A stretch of 64,000 bases of DNA. Source: Dromaius novaehollandiae (lineage: Eukaryota; Chordata; Aves; Casuariiformes; Dromaiidae). Within the stretch, counting starts at the first letter, position 1. Each line of letters opens with the position of its first letter. Below are positions 37,510 to 50,469 of the stretch, one piece after another. Made by a program: the position numbers and the translations under genes. The notes beneath the pieces are model-generated. The model was not told the origin of the DNA. It did no database searches and saw only the letters and a list, made by a program, of their open reading frames with translations. The stretch is taken from positions 21,100,501-21,164,500 of the forward strand of contig NC_088113.1 in NCBI RefSeq assembly GCF_036370855.1, read 5' to 3'.

Positions 37510-37605
37510 CAGGAAAAAAAGGGGAAGACGCAAAGAGTCTTGACTACATCTAAGAGAGCCAGAGCTGACCCGAGAACCTTTCACAGATCACCACAGTTGA
37601 TGCAG
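37510..37605 (+). other. 5' noncoding exon of the OCX36 candidate
   Basis: The start is estimated from the TATA position. The exon ends GATGCAG|GTAATA. It would join to the leader exon after TTTCCCTTGCCAG (38285), 19 nt before the ATG at 38305. The only ATG inside, GATGCAG at its end, meets an in-frame stop soon after splicing. Confidence 0.5.
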
Positions 37606-38304
37606 GTAATAACATCATGCGTGCCCGTCTGGTAAAGGCTGGATGGGGGGCAGAGTGCACGGAAACAGTGTCATTGCATTATGGTCCTTGAAGAATATGC
37701 ATAGTGTGCTCATTGCTAGGTTTCCTTAATTTGAGATTTTGCTGTGCGCCAAACTGCTGATCATCTGTCTATGTCTATAACTTTATAATTAAATTAATGT
37801 CAATAATAATTAAAGTATGGTTATAGAATTAAGTTATATGATTTTTGTTACTTTAGTTTTAGTTTGTTACCTTTGAAAATTAGAAAGAATAAGAGTAATT
37901 CTGAGATGTTCCCTTGGCAAAGATCCTTGCAAAAGAAGTATAACTTTTCATCTAAGGGATATAGAAAATAATGACTAATTAAACATCAATTAAAGGTAGT
38001 TACTAGGAAAAGCAGTTTGGCTCTCTTTTGTGTGAACATCTAAGGTATTTTGTGCAAGTCACAAAATAAACGTAAGGGTTTTTTATTGACCTGGACTTGA
38101 AGCCTGTCTACATATTTGAATGCAAATGGGTTCCTGCTTCCCACAGGTTTGAGCAGTCTTATTCAAGCTTAATAGAGAGTAGAGGGGAGAACTCTTATTT
38201 GGTCTGTATCTTTGTACAGAGACTCAGATCTCTTCTTAGAGGCTTGGTTTTTTTCCACTTTTTACTCTGATGTTTCCCTTGCCAGCAGGAGAGTCTCTTT
38301 GGAG

Positions 38305-38775
38305 ATGAAGATGTTCAAGATTTTTGGAGCTCTCTTTTTCTGCGGCCTGCTGACACCGTCTCAGGAAGTACCGCCTGATCTGTCCTGCGCAGTCAGCCCA
38401 GGCGCACTGCGGAATGGTAAACATCAGGAGCGGGAGTTATGCTTGCTTCGAAAGCTGTTTGGGACCTCGAGGTGGAATAAAACCTCTTGACTGTCTTCAT
38501 CTTTATTTTTTCTTCTTTTTCTTTTTCTCTTTTTATAGTCCCTCATGGCTTCAGAGCCCTTGACAGACATTGTTGCATTCATGGACTCTTAGGGAAGTCT
38601 CTAGGATGTGGAACTGGGACATGTCTCAGCACCAAATGGCCATAGAGAATCTTAGGACCACATGTGGATTATTTCCTCTTTTTGTCTTAGTTTCCCATTT
38701 GTGTAATGGAGCAGCTAGTTTTTACCAAACAACTGCTATGAAGTTTAACAGCCATGCTAATATTTGCAGTGCTTC

Positions 38776-38811
<36 letters not shown>

Positions 38812-41800
38812 AACTCATTTGCAGTTACTTCTACTTTTTTCTTTTAAATTCTTTACAAATGGGAATCAAAAGTTGTAGGTTAAAGCAGTGTTCCTGCTGA
38901 GTGTGGTAGCAGTTATTTATGTTAATGCACAATTGTTCTCTAATCTTCAAGTCAGAGATCTGGGATGCTCTGTATTGTTACCTTTCTTGGTTAATTCACT
39001 AAGGACAGTTTTGTTTTATGACAGTTGTGGCTTTTTTTCTGGTCCACTTTGTAAAATATTATGCTCAATGTGATTATCAGCATTAATGCACGCAAATAAG
39101 TTTTGGGAAGAGGTGGGGCTGTATTGTGTAACAACTTTGCCAAGCTACGAGTCTGAAGGGTGGAGAGAGGTCATTGCCACAAGCGTCTGTCCTCATGCAG
39201 AGATGTTTTCCAGTTCTCGCAGGAGCCATGCTTCAGAACGGGCTTCTCCAGCAGCACCTCCAGAGCCTCGTGCTCCCAAACATCATGGGTGAGGGAGGTC
39301 TGCTGAATGCACCCATCAGCATCACTGGGTAAGTGGAGAGCGAGGGCTTCCTTGGGAATTTGCATTGTCCAACAAGTGAAGCGACAAGAGCCAAGCTTCA
39401 GTTGTGGTGATTGGCCCGAGTAGTCATATTTGATGTCGATACTGTTGATGCTGAAATTCTAGCCCAGCAAGAGTTTTCCATGTAGTGGTAAAGTGGATGG
39501 TGAAGTGTGTTGCAGGTGGTGGATCCAGATGCAGAATAATGGCTCTGACACTACTGTTGATATCTGAGATGCTTGAAAGCACTGAGAGAGGAAAGGGGAT
39601 CCAACAGAGATAAAAAGCTGATCACTCTCAAAAAAAAAAAAAAAAAAAAATTAAGAAGTGTCTTCCATCTCAATCTGATTCTAGGACTCAGAATTATCTT
39701 TGTTTGGGCTTCAGCTCCAGACTCTGTGTCTCATATCCTGGAGCTGCTATCTTTTGCTTAAATGTCTGTGCATCTAGCTGGAAGTGGCGTGCTGATGTGG
39801 GCACTGTAGGTTCCTCAGTGAATGAAGCCGCTTAGCTGTTGTAAGACACTTTTACTTTGTCACAGCTTCTGCTGCTGTTCCGCAGACTGCACCTTGTCAA
39901 GGCTCAGTTCCCCGACCTGTCAGTGATACTGCTGCCTGGAATTGGGGTCCAGATGACCATCGTTGCAAAGCTAGATCTCAAAGGCAACAGGTGAATGTTG
40001 TGTTTCATGGCATTTGTTAAAGGAAACCCCTATCCACAGGCTTTCTGTTACATGATATTTTGCATCTTTTACGGATTTCTAAATGTTTCTTACCTATAAT
40101 AAAGTCACAGAGTGGAACAGGCACCAAGGGTGGCTTGTGGCTTTTGTCGTGAATTACAGTTGATGGAGGTGCTGTTCATTGCTGCTGGCTTTGCTGATAT
40201 TCTCTTTAGAGGCTGAGAAATTAAATCTGTTTAACTCATTTACTTTTTTCAGCTTGGTTGGTCTTCTCTCAGAAATAATTGATATCGTATTGGATGTGTC
40301 CATTACTGCAAACATTAAATGCACGAATTATGAATTGGGTACAGTCCAGGTTATTATTGAAGACTGCCTCTGTATTTTTGGTGCCATAAAGATGAAGCTC
40401 CTTTCTGGGTAAGTGCCTGTGGATTTATGTTTTCCGTTGCCAGCAATCCCCTACTCTTTATCCAATAATTAACAGTATTCCAGGACTCAGACAGTGCTCA
40501 GTTGACGTAGAGCTAGGCCTCAGTAGAACTAATTTATTTCCCATTGCCGAAACCAGTTGCTTCACTGGAAGATGGCAAAAAAATGGCTGTTGGAAAATGT
40601 GGGATAATCTGCCCTGCTTCCCCAGGAAATCTTACCTGAATTAGAGAGCTGAAGTATGAGGTTTAATATCTCTTCCAATGCATTTTCTTTAGAATTAGCT
40701 AATGAATTGATATCCAAGGGGTTGGAATAATAGGGCAGGGAGAGTCTTCTAGGGAAACAGCACCTATTGCTCATCATGTTTTTATACTCGGTCTTTGGCT
40801 GCTCTCACGAAAAGATGCTGGGTATATGGACTTCTGGCCTGACCTCTGTGGCAATGTATAATTCCATGCAAGCGTCCCATCTCTTGCTCAGTCTTACTAA
40901 ATTCTTGGCATTGCTGACTTCTTGTATTAATGAATGCATCAGGTAAATGGATTGTTGTGAAAAATTTTCTTTTATCAGTTTTGAATTATGCACTTTTCCA
41001 TTTCTTTGAATTTCTCCTAATTAGTTTTTGCACCCGAGTTATGCATTATATTTTAATCAGTCCAGTAGCTGGTTTGAAAGATTCTATGTAAATGGCCACA
41101 GAAGTACAGCCCACCCACTCTGGGGGCCATATTTTAAGCTCTAGTAGAGTTAAACTGACTGTGCAGAGGAAATGAGCTCTTTGTGGGGTAACAGTGAGTG
41201 TGTATGTACACAATTTACTTCACAGCAGTTCCTCAGATGCATCTATAGGCAGAATTCTGCCATAGATAATGAGATAGATTATGAATTCCTGCTGTTTGTG
41301 GCTTGCAGAATATGCTGCTCTGTGTTCTAACTCAATAGCCCAGAAATATATTGATTATCAAAACTAAATGGCTCTGCTGCCTGCAGGCAGCATGTAGCCC
41401 AGAGTGATCTATTTAGCAGCAGTGTTGAAACGCTACACAGCAGATTTCTTCTCTTGTTAATCCACATGTAAATTGTTTGTTTCCCGTAACTAAAATGGAG
41501 ATGTTTCAAAATAACTCCACCTTCCCTTAACTACAGCACTAATTTAAATACCAGAGCGAGAAGACCGGACTCAGGTGACACTGTGAGCGGCTCATCGCTT
41601 TCATGCTGCGGTGCCTGCATGCACGGAGTGCTCAAGCATTCATTTCTCAGGAATGAGCCAGCTTCTCCCCTCCTTGGGGCTGGCAATTCGCTACCCTCCC
41701 TGCCTTCTGCACGCCCCATTCTCTTTGCAGGATTGGTTGCAGCAGTGTCCCTGAAGGGGTGATAAAGGATGTAGCAGTGTGCAAAACAAAGGTTGGAGAT

Positions 41801-44800
41801 CCTTTGCTCTCCTGTCCTGGAGCTCTGTTTGTAGTGACTGGGAGTTGCTTTGGCTCTCATACACTCTTCTCTTTTTCTTGCAGCTTACTGTCCCTATCAA
41901 TAAATGACTTGGTGTATAACCAGTTGACAGGAGCTCTGCCTCGTTTGGTAAGCCCACAGATTGCCATCTTTTCATAGCTGAGATGCAGAAATATCAGGAA
42001 CAACTTGCTACAGTGCTGAAGCAAACTGCATGATCTGTCTGCGTTGCTTTTTCATGTTATTAGTGGAATGCACCATGTTGCAGGGGGCCCGTGGGAGTCT
42101 GGTCGCTGCTGGAGTATTTCTCCCCACCGAGCAATGCTTTAAATATTGCTTGGATTGAAACGGTCCCCTTAGATGCAGTTCATAACCCCAGGGGTCCTCC
42201 ACTGTTCCCAAATCCTTCACAAAGACCCTGCTACCCTAATGCCATGAAGCACTTTTTCCCCGAGGATTTAGGTTGCAGCGAGGGTCTGCTCAGGTTGAGT
42301 GGTGGCAGCTCACTGCTGCTGGGTGGGGAAGGGTGGCTGAGTGGTCACGTCTCTGTTTTGTGTTGCAGCTGTGTTCCGTGATCAATATAGTTGTCAATCT
42401 TGTGAGCATCCAGCTCTTAGGCACTCTCAATGGTATGTTTCTTGTGGGAGCGCCGGTGTTACTTCTCCCCATTCTTCTACAATCCCGTGATGGGAAGTGC
42501 TTTTCCCTGACTAGTCCGTAAGATCCATCAGGGGAGATGTCATTTTGCAGTTTCCTAAACACCTTTGAACGCAAAGCTGAGTTCAGATGTGCTACCTGCA
42601 GTGGTTCAAATTACATGTTAGTAAATGGACTGGGAGAGGTGGGAGTGGGGAGGAGGTGGAGAGGAAAGAGGATCCAGAACCATCCTTGGTGAAAGCTGGA
42701 AAAGGAATAAATTAGAGCCTGTAGTAGTTTCCATTCTTGCAGCCTTCATGTAAATTGTTTTTCTTACTGCAACCTTTTCAGCTCCCTGGCTTGTATCTTA
42801 GGGATTGTCTGTACAGAGCGTTCACTGGGAGTAGCAGCTCTGGATTCGATACAACCCTGCCCCTTGTGGGCATTCAGACCTGTAAATGGGTAGGTAAAGA
42901 GGCCCCAGATACTCATATTCCAGACTAAATCTCTATCCACTGCATGTTTAAGAATATTGTTCAGCACTGAATTCACACCTAAACAGTCCCAGCGAACTGC
43001 TCTCACCTTGGTCTTCCTTATGCCGTTTTTATATACTATCCTTGAATTTAGCTTACTGTCTTTGGCACTTTTTTAGGGGCTATAGTCTAAATGCAAATCC
43101 CACAAGACTTAATGTTCTGCCAATTTTTGAGTAGCAACGTTTTTACAGAGCATCCCATGGAAATGAATGCTTGAGATCTGCTTGTTGGTGTGAGGCCTGG
43201 GTGATGACCTGAGGGATCACAGAAGGAGTTTGTGTTGATTTTATTTCCTAATGTTTTATTGCTCATTTTCTCTCTGAAGCGGTGATCCCACTTGGTACAG
43301 CAGGAACAATTCAGTATCAGCTCGCCCGCCTTCCATTTACATCTGGCTCGTTTCTTGGGTTGGATTTAGATGTAAGTTAAATATTAGGTAACAAAACCTT
43401 GGGAGCTTGATTGTAGCATGGTTTCTTTCACCACTATTTACCTTGATCCCCTAGGGAGAATTGTCTTCTTTCAGTACAATGAAATAGAAGAGCTAAATGA
43501 ATGACTTGTTCTGGAAATACTAGCTAAATATTTAGGCCCTGATGCAAATCCACCACTAAGTGACTTTGCATGCTTTCCTTCAAGCCTTCACTTCTGTTCA
43601 CATACTTATCCTGAGACAACGTGTGCATCTGTTATTTGTAACTGTTCCATGGGACAAGCAGTTTTCACCCTCTTTTCACTGCCCGCGTACTATTTATTGT
43701 TGCTTTTTGCCTTCACTGTTCAGTCTCTGTGATGTGTGTGTGAACGCTAAACCAAGTTAATGCATGTATTTTTTACTACTGTCTCACTGGAAATCAAGCA
43801 AACAAACAAAAAGAAACCCCCAAAACAAAAAAAGAAAAACCCCTTTTCAAACAGGCAAGCTTAAATAATTAAAAGTGAATAACTAACAAGGAGTAATTGG
43901 AAATAAGCAATAAAGAATAGCAAAGGCTAAACAACACCTGCTCCAGTCTGTAAAATCAGATCCACATTCATTCTTTAATGCAGGTACTTCATAGGAATTA
44001 GGTTTTGCCCCCCGCAATGATGGTCGGAGCTAGTCTCCTTAGTGAATTGATAGTATCAGTACAGGTTTGTTGTAAAGTCAGAGCAGTGGTTCACGCTTGG
44101 CTGAGTGCTGAAGAGGAAAGGCAGTGTTATGACCTCTCTGCTGGCAACGTCTTCACCTCTCGTTTGCTTTTGGAGTGAAACCTCAAGGATGAAATGGAGC
44201 AGTGAGATAGTGATTTGGACAGGGTGAGTTCATTAGCTAAGAAGGGCTCAGTTATGCACTCTGGTCTTTATCATCTCTTTTCATGTATTAAATATAGAGA
44301 GAATTTCTCTGAGTTCAGTGCTTTCCCTAAATTCTTGATGAGAAGATGGCTGTTAAAGCTGGTATAAGCCCAGCAGTCTCTGTCTCAAGGATCTGGGCAG
44401 GCCTCGTGGCTTTGTAGGTCAGTCTGAAGACTCTCATCTCTCTTCGCAGGGTACAGTGCAGCAGATGGGAGGCAGCATCATCCCCCATGACTCATCCTTC
44501 GCTGTTTTGCCTCCTGTGCTGGACAAGCTTCTTGTCTTGGGATTGCACCAGAGCTTTCTCAATGAAGTCCTGTCCCTCCTGATCCAGAGGCCGTCTCAGA
44601 GATTTCCCTGCACTCCAGAAGCCGTGAGTACAGCAGCGCCTGAGCTGCATGCTAGGGAAAGTGAGAAGGATGCATATCTATCTGAGCTTCGCTCTGCTGA
44701 GGTAGCAGGCTGTGGCGTGGGGTTTAGCCTGTGCTAGCATTCGACTTTTGGCCTTTCTGAGGACCTGAGTCTGTACTTTGCTCACTTGGACATGCTGAAG

Positions 44801-47800
44801 CCCCAGCGCACCTTTACTGCTGTTTTCACAAATCTGTAGTAGTGCATGCAGTCACCAGCCTTTCTTATTTCCATATGGACATGTCCGGGGATATCTGTTG
44901 AATCCAGTTGTGTACTGGTTATGTCACAGGCTCTTGGGGGTCTGCACTCCATTTCAGAATGTCACGAAGAAAAGTGACTTTGTATATGCAAAACAATTCT
45001 CGACACGTGCATTTTCTAGACCCCTAGTCTGTACTTCCACTGGAAGATATTAGGGGTCTATACACTGAAAAATGTTGAACACCTCTAGATTACGTCGTCT
45101 TCTGCTGCTGGTTATTCTCGCCTCACCTTAACAACCGGCTGAGAATCACCCGAGCAGTTGTGGAGCACTTGAAAAGGTTGAGGCCTTAGGGCAGCACCTG
45201 CTGTTGTCTAACATAGGTCTGCGTGTGACTGAACTGCCTTTGACTTCACTGGGGACAATGAATGAGTGAGGACGCTGGGACTGGCCCCAAGAATGTGAAC
45301 AAACTGGCTGAAAACGGGGACGCAAACGCACAGGAGTGGCTCCTGGCAGGATGGGTATTGCTGAAATCCATTGAGAGCACTGATTTTGGCTGTTTGCACT
45401 TTTGTCCCAACAGTTCTCTGGTGCCAAACAGCTGAAAGAAGCTGTCATGACCCTCCTTCCTGCTGGGGTGAGTGAATTTCGCTGGTGCGAGGGTTTGTGT
45501 AAACATCCCCAGGGCCTGAGTCCGTCCAAGCGAAGCCACCTGAGTGTGCCGGGGCGCTGCCCCTAAGGTCTCTGGTGGTCTGTTCCCCTCCTCTTCGCCG
45601 TGTCAAACGCATGCTGTGGCCAAGCCACATCGGTATAACCCGAGGCTGCCCTGCTTAAAGGCCTGCCGGCAGGAATGAATGAAGGGGCTTGTATGAGCAG
45701 CGCTTCCAACCAGCGACCCTTGAGGGCAGGCTGTGGGCTGCCTGCAGCCTCTGCTCCGCGTGTGCTCTCCTGTGGGGCACTTGAGCTGTAGCCAGCTTTC
45801 TCCCATTCCCTAAGCAAAAGAAAGGTCTTCCTTCTTAGCTTGCAGTTGTTGGCATAAACAGCTAATAAATGTCTTGCATCTCCCATTTCCTAGGCCTGTT
45901 GCGAGGCACTATGGACCCCCTATATGGCCACAGCCCTCTTAGAGAGTGTCCACCTTTGCTTGCTCAGTCGGTTACTGTCAAAAGCAAAGAGTGCTGACTT
46001 TTGCTGCTGGATTTACAGGAACATGCAGAGATAGTACTAGCCAGTCAATCAGTATATTTACAGCCTGCTGTGAGAGCCTTGAGGTCTAATTTACCTCTCT
46101 TATCTAGCATTTATTTTATATAGTTCTGCATGCTGCTAAAATTACCTTCAGTCTTCTCAAAAGTTCCTTTTTGTTCTGTAAATCTGGGGAATGCTAGTCC
46201 AAGATCTGTGCACCTCAAGAGGAGGCCCTAAGGAGTTATGGGGTTGTGAGAGTTCACCTGCAGACTGTTGGTCCTTTCATGCTGAGCTTTAGGTTCTGCT
46301 GGGCGGGTGTGTTGGTGCGCAAAGGTAGCCAGCTCTGTTCCTCTCTGCTTCCTGCAGTGCTCCAGTTGTCCTAGGACCGATCCTCCAAGCATTAAGATAG
46401 CATTGTCTGGGAGCCCCCTTTTGCTCTTGGAAGCAAACAAAGCCAGTCTCAAGCTTTGTGTCATGATTCAGCTGTTCGTTCAGCATTTAGATGAGTCTGT
46501 CCGAAACCTTCTGCTCCTGAAGGCAGTAAGTATTAATGTAAAGACCTCAAATGGATGCAGTGTGCAGCTACCTAAGTGACTGGTAACTGGGATGATGGCT
46601 TCTCTGCAGGCTAATCCTCACTCTCTGGTTGCAGGAACTTGGTCTAAGTGTCCGTGGTTCGATTACTGACAGAAGACTGCTGCTCACAGCGTCCCTGAGC
46701 AGGTAATCTGTCCCCGTAGCAGTTATATGGCAGTACTGAAAGCAGTCTGCCACAAGTGCCTAATGCTGCTTGCTCTCTTGAATTAGTCCTGGGTTTTCAA
46801 CAGTGCCGAGAACCTCCAGCTTTCCTGGAGTTCAGCATGCAGATACTCAGTTTTCTGGGAACCAGTGGCCGGAAGAGTGCTGCACAAAAGGAAGGACTTC
46901 AGTTTGTTGGGGACACTGCAAACGCTCATTGCAGTATTCCTCTGTGACAAAATGGCAGTGGTAGAACTATCTGAATTAAGGGAGAAGCAATAGGATTGTT
47001 ACATAAACACTTCCATGAAAAAGCCAGACAGTGCCGCGCTATTAAATGCTGATGAAATTCTCTCTATTGCAATATTAATGCAGCAAATGCTAACTTAAAA
47101 TATTTTTCAATGTCTGTGAACCCCAGATTTCTTGAATCTAAGAATTTTATATCTGGCTGATGTCATGAGGTGGACAGGTACTGCTGATTTTCAAAAACAT
47201 TGCAGCAGTGGGAGACTTTTTAGGAGACTGGAAGAAAATGCTGGTTTTATAACAAGGAGGAATGAGGTAACCTGAATAATTGTAAGGCTGTCAGTTTGAC
47301 TTTTATTCTGGGCAGTACTTTGAAATGTCTGATATTGGACATGAGTGATAAAGGAGTAAAGGAAGGTGTTACCATTAATGACAGACATGGTATAATTAAA
47401 GATTGTAAAGCATTTCTTATAGTGTGAGGTTCAAGGAATTCAACCCATTTAGCTTGTCAAAGAGCTAGATTTAGAAGCAACATTGGCATAGCTTGTATGC
47501 AATGATATAGGAGATAGAAATGTGTTAAAGGGCTCTTTAATTCCATAGACAGAGATATAACAAGTTTCAATGGAAGTAGAATGGAGAAATTCAAAGTGGA
47601 AATAAAGCACATTTTTTAACCATCATGATAGTTATGTGATTGAAATGATAGATTAGGGGCTGTAGCAAATTCTCCAGCACTCGTGATCTTTAAACCTGGA
47701 GTGGATGCTTTTTCTAGAAGCTCTACTCTTGGCCAAACAGGTGCTGATTCTGCAGGAAGCTGTGTGGCCTGGGCTAAGCGGGAGAAGAGATGTGGTCAAT

Positions 47801-49975
47801 TATTTCTGAGCTTTTCTAAGTTGAATGACTGCCTGGCCATGGGAGAAGGAAGGACAATCTGGCAACTAGTGTGCACTGTTGCAATGCTGCTTTATTTACA
47901 AGCAAATAAAAACTAGGTTAAACTTTTAATGTTGATTTATTGCTTTTATTTTCCTGGGGTTTTTTGCTCCCTTGCAAGTATGGGAGTGTCTATTTCTTGT
48001 GTTAAAATACTGCAATCCCTTTGTGGATGCCTGGATGATGTCTTACAGGTGTCCCTGGGCTTCAGATGGGTTGAGATGATCGCTTGAGCTGGGTGATTGC
48101 AGTGGTCTTACAATAAGGTTCCGGGATCTGTGAGCTCTGGCCAGATGACTAGGTGTCTGAAGTTCTGTTTACTTTCCTTTTCTGCAGCATTGTCCTCTCT
48201 TTGGAGTCTTCTGATGTTGGCATCAGTAACGTAAGTCTTTTACCAAGCAAATCTTAGTATGTGGTTAGAGTGGCCAAGTGCTGTGAGCTGCAGCTTTGGG
48301 GAAAGAGGGAAACACGATGTCATTGCATGATGTTGTTACAAATGTCCTGGTTGTGACGGATTCTGTCTGCCGAGGGTCTTAGTTGTTAGCTGTTACGCTT
48401 TGTAGGTTGTAGCAATTTTTCTTTTGCTGCTTTTTTTTTTTTGCTTTTGCCTTTTCTCATAACGCAAATGTAAAGCCTGAAGTCTGTTCAGTGTTTATTC
48501 ACCCCTACTTTGGGAAAGATTACACTGAATTCCAGTAGGAGTTTTACCTGGTAGAAGGTTTCCCAAAGGAAACAGCAAATACAAATTGAGGAAGAAAAGT
48601 AGATTTGCTTCAGAGAAGACAGGCTGTATTTGTTCTCTTGCTGTATTAGGAGGAAGTTATTTCCAGTCCTTAGGATTGGCTGTCTTCCAGCCGCAGCGCT
48701 TACTGCTGTCGTGTGCCTGGCAGACCTCTCACCGTGTTGTTTCTTCTCTGGTTCAGATCTCGAGTCTCAAGCCACACTGCAAAAATCTTCTGGTGGAAAA
48801 ATTCTTGCCGCTTCTCGATGGTACGGTGACTGGAATAGCTGTAAAATTTAGAGTGCTTTGGCTGAGTTGTGGAGGAGGAGGGGAAGGGGTACGTGTGCAT
48901 GTTTGAAAGTTGTAGTGACACTCCAGCTCTGCTGCTGCAGTGATTAGAGGCCTGTAATCCCCATTTGGGGGCTGTAGTTAAAAGCACCAACCTAGCCTTT
49001 TAGTCTTGCATCTACTGCAGTGTCAGTCCTTAGCGCCCTGGCAACAAGTACTGCTAGAGAACATAAGGAAAGCCAAAATGCATTGCAAGCAGTGGTGCTC
49101 TGAGTCACTCTTGCCTCTTGCGAAGCTCTGTTCCCTTCATCCTCGCTGGGACCAATGGTTGTGATTTGGGGGGGAGCTGGGTGGAACAGCAGCACGCGTC
49201 CTTCCCGCTGTGTTTAAGGACCGGTCTGTTCCCTGTAGGTTGTCTGAGACTCGGAATCCCCCTGCCAAATGTGCTGGGCATTCAGTTAATAGACGCAGAT
49301 GTCCGAATATTAGCGGTAAGTATTTGGAAAGGCTCTTTCCTCCTGCAAGGCACCGGTGTAGGTCATGGGAGGTATTTCTAGCACATGGCTCCTGCAATAG
49401 GACCCTGCCCAGTGGCATTTTAGTGTGCAAGAGCCATAGATTTTAAGCCCAGAAGTTCAAGAAAAGATTGTGCCATCAGAAAATGCTGCTGAGTACTTCC
49501 TGCCCATGTACATTATCAAGCAAGGTACAAAATGAGCCATGTTCAGCCCTTCTGGGGGTAGATCCTGATTTCCCTTGTCCAGACTGTCTTTCCTTTCTTG
49601 AGAACTCTGAGCAACTCTGATCAACGTTGTTGATGTTGGTCCATGGAGTTTGGCATGCCCTTTCAAGTGGCACTGTTTAAAGTGTCTTGAATCACACCAA
49701 ATCCCAGCCCTCTGCATCCTGGTGATTTCCCAGAGGAGCTGGGATATTCTCTGATACTTTCTGAAGGGTATTGCACCCTCCTTTTTATAAGCTTAATGTG
49801 AGAATTTCTGCAAGAGCATTTACTGCTCACTATATGTTGCTGACAGCGTATCATTTGCTGAAGGACATAGGTTCACAGCAGCTTTAAAGTCAGAAAATAA
49901 CTTACATATGTAGGAAATAACTTACATGTGTCACTCTTTGCATTTCTTCAGGGCATGTTGGTAATTCTTGTGTGA
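38305..49975 (+). CDS. OCX36: BPI-fold family B protein, candidate ovocalyxin-36
   Basis: Exons: 38305-38416, 39214-39328, 39886-39990, 40253-40408, 41884-41947, 42369-42432, 43280-43371, 44450-44623, 45414-45467, 46358-46525, 46635-46702, 48188-48230, 48757-48820, 49239-49315 and 49952-49975. All junctions are GT-AG and in phase. The sum is 1380 nt, 459 residues. MKMFKIFGALFFCGLLTPSQ is the signal peptide. C134, C149 and C151 (exon 4) and C186 (exon 6) supply the family disulfide. The product ends GMLVILV, the hydrophobic tail typical of the family, and has one sequon (N405). OCX-36 is an eggshell-membrane protein of about 448 residues encoded near TENP. Codon 71 is Pro (CCC), matching the known Pro71/Ser71 site of chicken OCX-36. 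BPIFB3 or BPIFB4 are the alternatives; its middle part resembles mammalian BPIFB3. Confidence 0.85.
38780..38807 (+). repeat. A28 homopolymer in intron 1 of the OCX36 candidate
   Basis: An uninterrupted run of 28 A lies in the 797-nt intron between coding exons 1 and 2. No target-site duplication or retroposed body is evident at its 5' side. Confidence 0.95.
39630..39650 (+). repeat. A21 homopolymer in intron 2 of the OCX36 candidate
   Basis: This is a second long A run, 850 bp after the first, in the intron between coding exons 2 and 3. Confidence 0.95.
47420..47810 (+). mobile_element. Old CR1-type LINE 3' remnant in intron of the OCX36 candidate
   Basis: The order of motifs follows the 3' end of reptile-type CR1 consensus: AGAGATATAACAAG, GGAAATAAAGCACATTTTTT, a short gap, GCAAATTCTCCAGCACT, ATCTTTAAACCTGGAGTGGA, GCTTTTTCTAGAAG, then a CCAAACAG string. 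It sits between coding exons 11 and 12 in the same orientation as the gene. It is highly diverged and boundaries are approximate. Confidence 0.75.
48431..48442. repeat. T12 homopolymer
   Basis: Twelve T in a T-rich stretch of the intron between coding exons 12 and 13 of the OCX36 candidate. Confidence 0.9.
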
Positions 49976-50439
49976 ACTGGCGAGTACAAAGCATGGAGAA
50001 GTCTTTCCGATTATACCACTGGGCAGAAAAAAAGGAAGAAAGACCGGCAAGGATGAAGCATCAAGACTGGCATTATTTTCTTTCCTTTTCTAAACTTGAT
50101 TCAAGATTCTTGGTCACATTTTAAGGCACTTTAAATCTAACTGGCTCACGTGAGTACTAACATAATTGTATAAGCCAAAAACAGGTAGCTCAGTGTACAA
50201 ATATTTCATTTGGTGAATTTGCATAATTTAGAGGGCACAGTTATAGCAATTGTATGTGATACTGCAGTTGAATGGTTAAATTCCTTGAAAAATTTGTTCC
50301 TGAGGCAAAAATGTTCTTGATATAATGAAAAAGTCAATTTGGTGCATGTGGCTTTGTAAGTAAATGTCACCATCCATGTTCAGAAGAATATGAAGTTCTG
50401 AGTAGAAGGCTCAGGATACATTTTTCATGCAACTCTTTT

Positions 50440-50445
50440 AATAAA
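50440..50445 (+). terminator. Polyadenylation signal of the OCX36 candidate
   Basis: AATAAA lies 465 nt after the stop codon and is the first canonical hexamer in that direction. It would give a 3' UTR of roughly 490 nt. Confidence 0.65.
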
Positions 50446-50469
50446 TGTTCCTACTTTTTAGTGCTTGGA

